Assembly (NCBI GenBank): GCA_003024175.1
Contig: MDYQ01000151.1
Span: 1-64,000, forward strand
Direction of reading: 5' to 3'
DNA from: Planoprotostelium fungivorum
Lineage: Eukaryota; Evosea; Variosea; Cavosteliida; Cavosteliaceae
Length of the DNA: 64,000 nucleotides
Of this stretch, positions 27,101-38,073 are shown in pieces; position 1 is the stretch's first letter; every line of letters begins with the position of its first letter. The notes under the pieces are model-generated. The model worked only from the letters and a program-made list of their open reading frames with translations, was not told where the DNA came from and did no database searches. Made by a program: the position numbers and the translations under genes.

Positions 27101-28671
27101 ATGTCCAGCAGAATCTTTCGGGGTTGAGAGGGAGACGCAGAGGCGGCGACTCTTCCGTTGTTGTCCTCTTCATCACTGATGTGAGAGGCGATGGGGATGG
27201 CATCGGTGTAGGACGTCAGCTCTCCTCTCTCGACTTCCCTCGAGGATCTCGTTCTTCCTCCCCTTCCCTCTCCGATCTGGCGCAGTCTGGCTATGGGGGC
27301 TAAGAATCGCTTGGAGTTACGCTGGATGGCCTCGGTGACGGAGGGATCGTCTTGGGATAGAAGCTGTCTACGTCAGACGATTCCATCTTGGATGTAGAAT
27401 GAGAGACAATTCACCTGGGATGACTTCTCCTCCAGTGTTCGACAAGTCTGGGTGAGTCAATCGTCGAAAAGATGCGTGGGGCTCGAATCTTATCGAGTAG
27501 AGTCGTCTAGCCGAAGAAATGTAGGAAACGAAGAGGTATGAAAGGAAGGCGAGATGAATAGAGGAGGTCACCTCGATCCATTGCAAGATTCTACTGTTTG
27601 AAGGAGAGCTGCCACCCTGTACAGATAACTCCATCTGCTCTCCCATTCTCTCCATCTCCAAGCAGACTTCGAGTACAGTCTCTTTCTGTTTTGCGGTGGT
27701 GAATGTGCTGGAGGATAGGTATTGTACAAGCTGCGCGTGGTACACCAGTGTGTTGACGAGAGCCATGATAGCCTGCTGCGTCGTTGTCTTCTCGTTGATC
27801 TGTGCTGCTCTTGGTGATCTCGGTCGAGAGGGCATCAAAGGATGATTCTCTAATATCCTGGATTAATGGTGAGATCGAAGATGCAGTCACATGATTGTGA
27901 TGAAAGAGCACATCAACGTGATTACGATACGTACCCCTGTGAAACGTCTCTGAGTAAATCATTGTTGGTGGTCAATCGTGGTTGAGATGTGACAATACGT
28001 TTGATCCGTTCGGCGGTAGACTGAGAGGTGAAGATGACCTCTGATAGCGTCTGAAAGGGAAGTATATCTGCAGGACTGGAGAAAGCATCCTTCTTCGCTT
28101 TTTGAAACTTTCGGGCCAGTTGATACAAATCATTGTTGGCCGAAGAAACTTCTGGGGATTGAGATGTTCGGGTGACCTAACATCATGTGTGAGCAATCTA
28201 AAAGAACTGACGATCGCTCACCTCTTCACTCAACAGAATGTGCCGCTGGATGCTCAATTCGAATTGACGAGCCAATGAATCCACATCCTTGCCATCGTCT
28301 TCACTCTGTACGCCTAGAATGTTCTCCAGTTCAGAGATGAGTTCCAGTGCGGTAAACGTGATGATGCTCTGATCCACATCCTCGAAGTTGATAGATTGCG
28401 AATTTTGTTTCCTGTTTCGCAATGTCAATGGGTTCGCATCGTTGACAGAAGATCACCTCTTCCTAGCGGCAGTGGCTTCCGTTAACCTTCTCTTATATGC
28501 AGCAGTATCATCGCTCTCGGTAACTTTAGAACTGGAAGGCAACTCATACAGAATTGACAGAATTGCCTTAGCGTCTGAACTTATGCCAGGTGCCTGTGTG
28601 CGTGAAGGTACCGCGGTCACCCATTCAACACTTCTCTCGACATACTCTACAGCCCTCCGGATGAACTCCAT
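9132..28671 (-). CDS. Giant tandem helical-repeat protein with C-terminal MYND zinc finger
   Basis: One minus-strand reading chains from MEFIRRAVEYVERSVEW (28671) to ..KKQMNREGNF (9132) through roughly 50 introns of about 35-60 nt. I tested several joints by frame: 15320-15350 (IYE|VVPEDL), 14815-14865, 20430-20465, and a probable GC-AG intron at 15793-15836. The estimated length is 5,500-6,000 residues. Composition is Ala/Leu/Glu/Lys-rich and helical, talin-rod-like (for example AKSAIAVAKRAAGAKKSVEL). The centre holds at least 18 units of about 130 residues. Low-complexity linkers lie near 12000-12430 and 17640-17900. The C-terminus has a MYND finger (9270-9440). I see no FERM, I/LWEQ, actin-binding or membrane segment. 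A large cytoskeletal or docking scaffold is inference. Division into two or more genes cannot be excluded without RNA data. Confidence 0.75.
9270..9440 (-). other. MYND-type zinc finger at the end of the giant protein
   Basis: Ordered ligands CVVC, then CTQC, then YWCSEEH and HDKLC fit the MYND pattern C-x2-C, C-x2-C, (Y/F)C-x3-(C/H), H-x3-C, with His in one position normally held by Cys. MYND fingers mostly bind proline-containing peptides such as PxLxP. It is separated from the helical region by a Pro/Thr-rich linker (TSSFTPTFTALPQ) and followed by a Gln/Ala-rich helix. Confidence 0.8.
15879..22755 (-). repeat. Array of at least 18 coding repeats, period about 403 bp
   Basis: A motif of the form [F/L/I]+xLLPKL recurs at about 22745, 22332, 21981, 21552, 21150, 20731, 20322, 19923, 19553, 19141, 18737, 18380, 17956, 17541, 17152, 16720, 16293 and 15890. 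Spacings run from 351 to 432 bp with a mean near 403. Examples are LKRLLPRM, FKKYVPRL, FNALLPKL, FKKLIPKL, FRKLLPRL, FKNLLPGL, FRKLLPKL, TRNLLPKL and LKQLLPRL. Between them each unit usually carries a second marker, QLSxLLDDxxxANDKI (LSQLLDDCLAANAK, LSSLLDDVAEANDKI, LAFVLDQTIDADDKA). Looser copies extend to both sides (LLRHLLPKL near 11555, FLPKLGK near 25030). Confidence 0.85.
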
Positions 28672-28804
28672 CCTCCACTGTATATATATACGGATTATGA
28701 ACCTGTGGAGGGCTATCTGAGGTTATGGCCTGTCGGTGCCCGTGGCGTTGTGTTGTATATCTACCGTTCTATTTCTGGTCATATGGCAAATAGGAAAAAT
28801 TGTG
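28672..28804. promoter_or_regulatory. Divergent promoter with (TA)n tract
   Basis: The 133 bp between the giant gene's start (minus) and the WD40 gene's likely ATG (plus) contains tatatatata at 28681-28690, a candidate TATA-like element. No other gene fits here. Confidence 0.4.
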
Positions 28805-30241
28805 ATGACAACCAGGCAGGGTGCCGTGAAGGCTCTATTCGAGAATGATATCAAAGAGTTGGACGGTCTAGATGGAACTGTGCGATTCAGTCCAAAGGTC
28901 AACAGGAAACCTGCAGAAAGTTTCCGGCAGGCAGTCCCGCTCTTATCCTGCACATCTGGTATAACGTGCATATCAACCAACGAAGAGAACAACACACTGT
29001 ACACCGGAAGTACAGATAGTGTCGTTCGCAAATGGGACCTTGAAAGCCGGTAGGAAGATACGGGCCATCACACAGCTCTGAAGGGTTTCTAGGCAATGTA
29101 TCGTTGAATTACGAGGCCACACAGATACAATTGCTTGTCTGAAGGTTCAACAGTCTATCCATCCAGGTTCGATGATCAGCAGAAGTGAGGATCTGTGAGT
29201 TGACGTTAACTAAGGCCTGGACCCAGCTTTGGGATCTCCAAGTAGATTCAAGAATAAGGTCTCGAGAACGGTTTTGTTTTCTGGATCGTGGGACCGCAGT
29301 GTGGTTTCGTGGGATGTTGGGGTGATCTATCGGACCCAGCTCGTCCCTGACTTTTTATCAGACGGGAAAGAAAATCTCAAGCTTCAAGGGGCACAAATCA
29401 GCCGTACAATGCATCGACTCCACAGAGAAGATCATGATCAGCGGTTCGAAAGACCGCAGTATTCGAGTTTGGATGTGGAACGTAGTGGTGACGACCTATT
29501 GATGCGTGACGTCGTGAACTTGTGATGAATGAATCCAGGAACCGCAGTGTATAGAAGTATTGAATGGACACAAGGGAAGTATTACCTGTCTGAAATATGT
29601 AGCCACTGAAGGACTGCTCTTCAGTGGATCCGAGGATGGTTTTATACGCTTATGGGATCTGTGGGTATTGTGCCAGATCTCACTATTCCATCTCCTCAAT
29701 CAATGCAGGGCGATGCGCAGACAGATCGATGTTTGAGGGCGATTTCGACCCACTCAAGAGCCGTGCGGTGTATGCTCGTTATGAACGGGGGAGAGGTGAT
29801 ATGTAAGTGTGATTATCAAATACAAACGAAACTTCCAGACGATTTGGACTGGAGGTGGTGATGGCATCATTCGATGTTGGAACGTGAGGAATACACACAG
29901 CATATTCTTCTGATCCTTTACAGGTGAGAGACAACGGATGTGTCAATGAAATCAAGGGATGCTCTGGTCCCATCGAAACTTTGGGTCAGCTATCGGCTGA
30001 CGGAAGGATGATCATTAGCGGTGCATTCGATAAGACAGTCAAGATCTGGGATGCCGAGGAGGACACATGTGAAGCCGAATTGTGTGGTCACAGTTGGTCG
30101 GTAGGGGTGATGAGCGTGAGTAAAAGGATCGTGTACATCTCGTGACCCCAGAAGGTGACACAAAATGGGCAAGTTTATACAGGTGACGCAGACGGGACTG
30201 TACGCCATTGGAATCTGTCACATATAATACAAACACCGTAG
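28805..30241 (+). CDS. WD40-repeat protein
   Basis: The likely start is MTTRQGAVKALFEND at 28805; an upstream in-frame extension with a hydrophobic stretch lacks an ATG. Several exons encode about seven WD40 blades: LYTGSTDSVVRKWDLESR, LFSGSWDRSVVSWDV, MISGSKDRSIRVWM, LNGHKGSITCL..SGSEDGFIRLWDL, STHSRAVRCM..GGGDGIIRCWN, MIISGAFDKTVKIWD and LCGHSWSVGVMS..YTGDADGTVRHWNL, ending HIIQTP at 30241. The repeats should close one beta-propeller, a protein-protein platform. No extra domain is visible, so the partner is unknown. The next gene, an Shk kinase, is co-directional, 230 bp downstream. Confidence 0.75.
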
Positions 30242-30472
30242 CGCGAATATGGCCCTGTCACCGTTCTTGTAGTGTATTGTTATGCAACTCTGCTTCTTAC
30301 CTTGTGTTCACAACATCTTCAAATTGACAAATCAGGGTGATGAATCTCGTGAAATCATCCAAGGATGAACGCTCGTCGAAGTGCTCCGGCTGTCATCCAG
30401 TTGTAAAGATGTGAAGATGAACATCGCGAGAGAATTGTCAATAATCGAATCTAGTGGCGGCAACCCAACAAC

Positions 30473-32745
30473 ATGGCGCAATTGTCGCGCTCTAATTCCT
30501 TTCCACTGGTCGAACCATTGGTGTGGAATCCTTGGGTGGAACCTGAAGAAGTTACATTGGAGCAGCCAGCACTTGGAGAGGGATCTTTTGGTATTGTATA
30601 CAAGGGAAGATTAAGAGGATCCACAGGTTAGCAAATCGGATGTAACATCACCTCATAATCTGCAAGATCTTCTTATTTTTGAGGATCGCACCGTTCTATA
30701 ATTGATTTCGAGCAGTTGCCATCAAATTACTTATCAATCAACAACTAGATGATGATGGGCTTACATTTTTCAAAAGGGAGATTCAGATACTTGGGTGATG
30801 CTTCAGACGAGATTCGAATGACACGGCCTGACATCATAATAGGGGACTTCGTGCACCCAACATTGTACTCTTTTTAGGTGAGAACACATGCATCATCTCA
30901 GAAGATGATTTAGAGCAGGCGCCTGCTGTGAACCAGGACATTACATGATTATCACAGAATTGATGCCTGCCGGTGACCTGGACACCATTTTAAGCAGCAG
31001 AAAGATCAATTTAAGCTTGTTTATACGAATGAAGATGGCTCGCGATGCAGCAGGTGAGCATCACGACTCAACAACAATCTTAATTTGTTTCAGCTGGAAT
31101 GTGTTGGCTACATCAGAATAAACCGCAGATATTCCACAGAGTGAGAATTGATAGATGATACGACAGACTGAAAGAAAATGCAGGACCTGAAACCGAGTAA
31201 CATGTTGGTCGATCGAGACTCTTATCTCATCAAATTATGCGGTGAGTATCTCTCCATGTCATCAGTTGGCGTCTGATCGATGGTGGAATTGAAGTAGCGA
31301 ATAGATTTCGGTTTAGCCGCAGTGAAAGGAACAGGCAGCGGGCCAGACGGAAGAGGGTCCACCCCAGGCACTCCCACCCAATCGAGAAAGATGTCTCCCA
31401 TGTCTCCCAATGAGATCGGTGTATGTCCTTCTTCTCTTCTCCTCTCACCTCCCACAGAAACATCCTGCCATAGGAACACCGAGCTGGGTGAGTCCTGATG
31501 AAGGAATGCACTGACGCGAAAAGATGGCACCAGAGATCATGAGATCACAACCGTTCACCACGAAGGCAGATGTATATAGTTTTGGTGAGTTGAAGGGGGG
31601 AAGAAGAGTGACGCCACAATAGGAATCGTCTTATGGCAATTATTGACACGGCATCAACCGTTCGCCGGGTTGGAAGAACACACGGCCATCTTTGATGCTG
31701 TCTGTAATCTGAAGCAGAGACCAAAGATCCCATCCAACACGATACCCGCTCTGGCTGCCCTCATCACTCGATGTTGGAGCCAAGATCCTCTCAGGAGACC
31801 CGAATTTGGAGATGGTGCCCTTCTATCTCTCATGCCTACATCCGCTTCCCATCAGTTCAACTCTTTCTCCCTCTTACCTTCACAGTCATCCCAGTGTTAG
31901 ACGAAATCATCGTCGAGAGCGCAATCGAAAACCACGATGGATCCGAGTTTTGGAAGAAGCACTTCTTGACGATGGTGCGTACGAAGAACAATCCTCTCGT
32001 TGATCCTCTCAGTCCGAAGTTCCGTGGTCAGCCTTCTGGAACGCCTTCTCTGAAATCATCCCAGAAGATACAGTCACCGATGATAACGTCGAGATCTTCT
32101 ACCAATTATTAGGTGATGAGTGATCCTTCATCATCGATGTGACTCAATCGTCAAGGAATCACTCCAGCCACATCATCCAACATCGAGCCGAAGGTGCACA
32201 TCGAGAATTTTGGAAAAGTTCTCAGCTGGCTGCCCGGCTCTTTGGAAGAACTCCTTCCTTCGGTGATGGATCGAGACGTACCCATTTTATCTGAACACTT
32301 CTTCAGTTTAAAAAGTTGTGCTCCCAACCTTGGTTCTTTGGTTTCCTCGATGCCATTCGTGCTGGAGAGATCCTCTCCGGAAACATCGAGGGAACTTTCC
32401 TCATTCGATTCAGCGTCAGGCAACCTGGTGAGATCCTATCCATCACCTCTTCCTCATCTTCATGTGATTGATGGGTGAATGACCATCCATAGGTGTCTAC
32501 ACGGTGTCCATAGTTGAGCACGGAACGGTCACTCACAGTAGAATCAGCAGAGAATCAGAAGGTGAGAAGGATGAGAGAGAGGAGGTAGCTGAGAGAGGAC
32601 AGAATGGGTTTACGATGGGATGAGAGACAGATCGTTGATCCAACTGATCACGAAGGTGAAAGATAAATTGAAGAGACCGTGTCCAGGGTCACCCTACGCC
32701 ATCACACAGAAAGAGAAGAGCACCGTTTATCTTTATGATGAATAA
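30473..32745 (+). CDS. Shk-type protein kinase with C-terminal SH2 domain
   Basis: Starts MAQLSRSNSFPLVEPL at 30473; about 12 exons. The kinase domain has the P-loop GEGSFGIVYKG, VAIK lysine, E of KREIQIL, HRDLKPSNMLVD catalytic loop, CDFGLAAV (DFG), GTPSWMAPEIM, a DVYSFGIVLWQL block and a final RCWSQDPLRRPEF. After a linker (SEFWKKHFL, VTDDNVEIFYQLL) comes an SH2 domain near 32310-32580: WFFGFLDAIRAGEIL, then GTFLIRFSVRQPG with the phosphotyrosine-binding Arg, then VYTVSIVEHG. It ends KSTVYLYDE at 32745. This kinase-then-SH2 order is that of Dictyostelium ShkA-E. The kinase signature is TKL-like or dual-specificity rather than tyrosine-only. A low-complexity insert between DFG and APE (GTGSGPDGRGSTPGTPTQS) may carry regulatory phosphosites. 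Confidence 0.85.
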
Positions 32746-32784
32746 ATTCTTATATACGAGCATAACTGGGATGATGTTGCGTCA

Positions 32785-33375
32785 TCAATGGTGTCTCCCC
32801 ACAGTCAGACCGATGCTGAGGGAGATGGCAGTGGCCAGCACCAAGATGCTGAGCAACACTAACCCTGTTATACCCAATGCTCTCGCTGCTCGATTGTTCT
32901 TCTGAGGACGTTCAGCGGGCATCGGATGGTAACAACTCCACCTGTTTGTTGACAAAGAGAGCGCCCAATATCCATATCGGAGGAAACAAGAAACCGAAGA
33001 TGAATATGAGTATTGGAAAGACGATCCGTCTTTGTGGCTGCTGATTGACGGTGTTGACTATGGTCGATTTGTCGTACATCTCAATGTCTCCCTCTGCATA
33101 ATACCCTGGAAACGGTTGTTGCTGTGGTTCGTACGTGAGGAAGAGAGACATCATCACGAACTCACCTGTGGGTACGCCTGTTCTTTTGGCGTCAGAGGAG
33201 GCACATAAGAAAGTCCAGGGGGTAAGTAGCTCACAGTGGGAGAGAAAGTGTTGTCTTGTGAAGGAGCGGGTTGTGGATATCCAGAGCCTGTCCCAGCATA
33301 ATCGAAATCATCAACACTGTCGCCCCCAGCACTTCTGAGGGAATCATTTCTCACTAATGTAGGAGGAGCAGACAT
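32785..33375 (-). CDS. Proline-rich protein with two membrane spans
   Basis: Starts MSAPPTLVRNDSLRSAGGD at 33375. The N-terminal third is Pro/Tyr/Gln-rich (YPQPAPSQDN, LPPGLSYVPPLTP, PFPGYYAEGD). Two predicted membrane spans follow: VFPILIFIFGFLFPPIWILG and, after an intron of about 40 nt near 32900-32940, LGITGLVLLSILVLATAISL. It ends LTVGRHH at 32785. Two other introns are supported (33120-33165 gtgag donor). The PPxY-like N-terminus facing the cytosol could recruit WW-domain ligases, which is a guess. No named family is recognised. Confidence 0.65.
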
Positions 33376-33686
33376 CGTGAAAGGGTGTTAATATATAGTT
33401 CTTTGATACGTGAATCGTAATGCGTTGCGTGTTGGGTGATGTGATGAATATGCTTTGAGCGGAGTTTCTTGTTGAAATCTCCGACAAAACTGGTTCATCT
33501 CGGATTTCCTCCTTACGTCTCTTTCTGCAGTAGTAATCCTTCAGATGATCTACGAAGGTTTCAAGTTGGTTGTGCACGTATGTATAACCGACCGGTTCGA
33601 ATGCACAACGTGATGACGATCTTTGTCTTTGCAAGGAGAATTCACACAAGAACGAAGGAGACGTTTGTATGTTCAACTTTATAACT
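33376..33686. other. Intergenic, no gene seen
   Basis: This is the 5' flank of the two-span membrane protein and 3' flank of the GPI protein, both on minus. Short open frames exist but lack coding texture. Confidence 0.4.
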
Positions 33687-35074
33687 CTAAGCCAAAACCA
33701 TCAGGACTCCAAGAGCGAGGACGGCAAGGGAAACACCAATGGTGCGAGCGTCACCAGTAGTGGTGGCAGTGACGGTTCCGGTAGGAGTGGTGATCGTGAC
33801 AGTTCTGGTGGGAGTCGTGACTGTGCCTGTGCTTCCACCATTTCCGGTAGCACCACCATTTCCCGTGGCACTACCGCTGTTACTCGTGTCCGTCGAGGTG
33901 ACAGTAGAGGTTGCAGAGGGTGAAGTGGAGGTCTCAGAAGAGGTGGACGTTGTGGCAGTTCCGGAGGCTGAGGTGGAGGTGGTGGATGATGCACTGGTCG
34001 AAGTGCTGGTGGTCGATGTCGTTGAGGATCGGGTTGGGATGTTGATGGCAGTGGAGACGGGGTATGGGTTTCCAAGAATGGCGAATCCGAAGGGAACAAA
34101 ATCGGCGGCGAGGGTGCCAGCGGTCGTGGCAGTTCCAGTGGCCAGGTCGACCTGAGATGATCAGCGAGATGGAGGTGTCATCGTCTCACCGTGGCGACGG
34201 TAGAATCTCCGTTACCAGAGACGTTGTAGACCACGAGGACAGCCTGATTGGTAGCTCCGTAGTTGACGGTCAGACCACCAGTGCCTGATGCGGTGCTGAG
34301 TCCAGTGGTTCCGACCTCAGTGCCGAGGGGTCCTCCGGCGGGTGGCACAACGAAGAGGTTGACTGCACGATGTGAGTTTCATAGTGACGTCATGGTGTGA
34401 ATACGCACTTGCGTTCGATGAAGCGTTGGCAGCTAAGAGGTAGAGGGTGGTGGAGTTGTTGACAGTGTTGTAGTAGTACGAGATGCCCAGAGCCTTCACC
34501 GCGGTGGTGTCGGAAGTGTAGTTGACCAGAGTCTGAGGAGTGCAAACCTCTGTGAATAATGAGACAGGAGCAATGTAGAAGAAATAACTCACGGGTGGTG
34601 GGGTTGACATAAAAGAAGTTCGATGCAACAACATTGCCGTTGGCATCTGTGGCGGGAGAGATGGTGAAGAGAGCGATGATTCCGGTGACTGGGTTGATGT
34701 CCAGAGACAGAGCGCTGGCGTTAGTCTGGCCGGTGCAGTTCACACTGAAGAGTAATGAGGCACTCTGTCCGTCTCCGCTGATTCGGTAGAAGTTGCCAGT
34801 GTTAGAGTATGCCAGATAGGGTTGGCTGCTGTTTCCAGCTCCTGGAATGGCAGTGAAGCCTCTGAGGAGCTCTTTGCCCGAAGAGAATGGGAGCGCATTC
34901 GCAAAGTTGCTGGCAATTATTCAGTCGCAGTTGAGAACATCTTGTGAATGCTCACGTATTGGTCGAATTGGCGCTGACGTTAGCTTGGAAGACAACTGCA
35001 CCGTTGGTGACCACCAAGTCCAATTGAGCAGATGCGAGGGCCACGAAGGCGGCTAATACCAATAAATTCCTCAT
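33687..35074 (-). CDS. Secreted, Ser/Thr-rich, GPI-anchored surface protein
   Basis: Starts MRNLLVLAAFVALASA, a clean signal peptide, at 35074. The ectodomain is rich in N-glycosylation sites (NVSANST, NCTGQTNAS, NYTSDTT, NNSTTLYLLAANASSN) and small beta-strand-like segments (FTAIPGAGNSSQPYLAYSN, GGLTVNYGATNQAVLVVYN). A long Ser/Thr stalk follows (TRSSTTSTTSTSTSASS and on), then a C-terminal hydrophobic tail IGVSLAVLALGVLMVLA, typical of GPI attachment. Introns lie near 34930-34960, 34545-34590, 34365-34405 and 34155-34190. The fold is not recognised; an adhesin or coat protein is possible. Confidence 0.75.
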
Positions 35075-35622
35075 CTCTTGAGTGGGTTCTCTTTTGTGTT
35101 GCGCCGAATTATGACCCACCGCTGCCGGTTAAAATGAGATGCGTATTGTTTACGTTAGCTAACGCGAAATTACCGTTACACAGGCGGGTTCCCGCTTATC
35201 GGGAGATGCGCTCATTTTCTGCCGATAATCTGAGGATCTATTCAAGGAAATGGGCACTTCGAGCCTCTGCGTTTGTGTGCCCGAATTCACAAACACAGTA
35301 CAAGCATCTGTCAATCGATAGGGCCTGCGATTTGAACTGCTAATGATGATTGAGCTTATGCAGATGTCATATGAGATGATTTTGTCAGATTTTCTGAAGC
35401 TTGATGAGGTGAGCGCCGTACGTAGGGCCGACGATTCATCTCGCAAGATTATGCAATTTATACGAAGGTACAGACCGATCTCTGTCTGCGAAGCGTTGTA
35501 GTTGATAGCATTAATAAATAATTTTTGGTTCAGGTTACATTTGGTTCCAATATTGGACTTCCTCGGCCGTCAGCTTCGAAGAGAGTTACAGACCGTCGGG
35601 TCTTCAGCGCAGAGCACCCGAT
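35075..35622. other. Divergent intergenic region, no gene seen
   Basis: Separates the GPI protein (minus) from the DUF2254 gene (plus). It should contain both promoters. It is AT-rich near 35450-35530 (ttaataaataattttt). No RNA gene or coding frame is recognised. Confidence 0.4.
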
Positions 35623-38073
35623 ATGTCTGACCGAAAGCAGAAGATGGAGGCCCTCGAGATGCAAATCAGAGAGGGCCCACAACCAGTGGTACAAGAGGGA
35701 CCCGCACCGGGCAGCTTTTTGGAGTTTTTGGGGCCTAGAGCCGAGGAGAAAATGAAGGTGTTCCAGACTACTGCTGATGATGTTGAGAAATCAAACGCAT
35801 ACATGACACCAAGAGAGACCGCAGAGTATCTATTGGAGCTGGGAAATCGAGTGTGTCATCGTTTGAGTCGGCTTGCGACGTGACGAACGCCAGGAACTGA
35901 AAAAGGATTCGAAACTGGGACAAGAGCATGAGCTCGATCCCTTTCAAAAGCAGAGGAAACCGCCATTTCGTATGTCCACGCGTAATTGGATATCTTACGG
36001 TGAGCCTTCTTCGATGGTGTTCCTCTCCGTCACACAGACACAGGAATCATTCCACTCAGCAGTTTATCTCTGTGCATTGTTTGTTTCTGGCTAGACCAGG
36101 CTACATCAGACATCGTCAATCGCTCGTATAACTTCCTGGATTTCGCTTGGTCGATGTTCAACCCTGACTCCAACGGTAGTCAGGCCACTGTGATGGCAGC
36201 CATCAGGTGAGCGGGGAATGGCTTGGTATCTCCACTCACATAGATAGCACGATGTCCTTGTTATTCGGTATCTTGATGTCCATCATTGGTATCATCCTTC
36301 AAATGGCTGCTGAAAAGATCACACCTTATGTGACTATTCTCTTCTTCAATGACACCGGGATTCTCGTCATCATTTCTTTCGTCATTCTATCCAATGCATT
36401 CGTCGTACAGACCGTTCTTCTAGTGAGCCAGGAAGCCAGATATCTGCCCAGGTATTTTCTCATTCAGGGATAATTCCCAGTCGGTGACGGCGCAGCAGGT
36501 CTGCCGTGGTGACCAGCTTGCTGCTGGTGTTATCTCACATGATCCTCCTCTTTCCATTCATGAGGTACCTGTTTTATTTCCTCGAACCCGATCGGGTTGT
36601 TTCGAACATCATGATGCAAGGTCTGCGAGCTACGGCAAACGGAATCAATAACCGTGGGAAAGATCTACACAAACAACAGGTATTTGTCTGCCTTAAACGG
36701 TGAGCTGACGTTCCACTTCTCAGGTGAAAGCTACTATCTCGGTGGAGATGTTATTAGACGCCGCATCCAGTGCTTTGAAGCGAAAGGACAAGGTGAGAAA
36801 TACAATAACCGTCAAGGTGTGACCTTCGAGCAGAACATCACCGCCGAAATTGCAGATGCTTTGTGCTCCTTCACAACTCATTACGGCCATTACAAGATTC
36901 ACATGGACGTCTATTGGTTTCGCATCCCCCTCTGGATTCGACGAAATACCGACTTCCTCATGCTTTCGGACGAGGCCATCAGTGACATGAGACAGAAATG
37001 TGTTTGGATGGAATGGAAGGTGCTCAGGCAGTACCAAGTTCTGTTCAACGAATCCCTCCTATCGATGAAAGAGATGTGCTACCACATTGCCATGAACACT
37101 CGAATCATTGGGGAGGCTGCTGCTAAGCGCCACGATATCCACACGGTAGACATGGTCATCAAATTCTTCAACACCTTCATGAGAGCATCACTGAATGCGA
37201 TGGATGTTCGTGAGTATACATCCACCGTCAGATCTTCTCACCACCATAGGGACCTGTTATAACGTTCTCTTTCAGTACAGAAAGTTAGGGCAGCAGATCG
37301 TCGGCATATCAATGGAGAGTCAAAATTTGCACACATCCAGCAAAGCTGCGGAGATGTTTGCAGAAAGTGAAATAGAGAAGAGAGCTGTAAGGTGAGAAGT
37401 GACCATTGGGGATCATACTGAGAAGGTACAGATTGACGAAATATCTTCGATTTTATGGAAGTGTAGCGGCCCAGATGGGAGTCATTTTTCTGGTGGAGGT
37501 TATTGCTCACGACATCCGAGTCATATGTGAGACATGTTGGACATCGAAGAGTAGAATACACGATCAGATATTGAAGGTAGAGTCCAAATATCGATGATTG
37601 CGTTGAAATCGACCAGATCTTCCTCTCATATGATTCCATCGCTTCGAGTGATCCCGCCAAATTGAGCGTCCGCAGAGCGCAGGTGATTCTGGCCACCTTC
37701 TACCTCCTCAACAAGGGCGATGACCACGCTCGAGTGAGCGACCTAAGTTCATATGGGGTCACTGACATACACAGGCCATTTACGAAGAGATATCAAACGA
37801 AGGCTATCGGCAACTGTGGACGGTGGCTCAACAGCTCTTATACGTTCAAGACAAAGAACTTTGGGAGGTGAGTAGAGGAACGTCTGATGTGGCTGAGACT
37901 GTTAGATATCTGAGAGAGGAGAGAACTTTCTCTTCATTCCGATGGAACAGAAGAAGAAGATCGGTGTCTTTTACCATTGGTTCGAAAATTTTGTATCGGC
38001 GAAAGGACAGCAACACGGAACGAGAGAGCTCAAGATGTTCCAACGGAAGCAAGAACTACTCAACTTCGACTAA
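35623..38073 (+). CDS. DUF2254-family membrane protein
   Basis: Starts MSDRKQKMEALEMQIREGP at 35623; about ten exons, ending QKLLNFD-like (..RKQELLNFD) at 38073. After a charged N-terminus come about three membrane spans: MSLLFGILMSIIGIILQMA, ILVIISFVILSNAFVVQTVL and VVTSLLLVLSHMILLFPFMR. A soluble region follows with MVIKFFNTFMRASLNAMDVRT (the position where bacterial DUF2254 proteins have 'alSPgINDPtTA') and VAAQMGVIFLVEVIAHDIR. The order of spans, ANGINN linker and VEVIAHD block fits DUF2254. The function of the family is unknown. Its last codons overlap the stop codon of the opposing F-box gene by 4 bp. Confidence 0.6.

Noticed and set aside
9132-28671. Calling the giant gene talin or vinculin
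   Set aside because: No FERM head, no I/LWEQ end, and the repeated FRKLLPKL signature is not a known talin feature; only composition is similar.
33701-34099. Open frames on both strands over the Ser/Thr stalk
   Set aside because: By-product of the biased stalk sequence of the GPI protein; the minus frame ending VLMVLA fits splice sites and signals.
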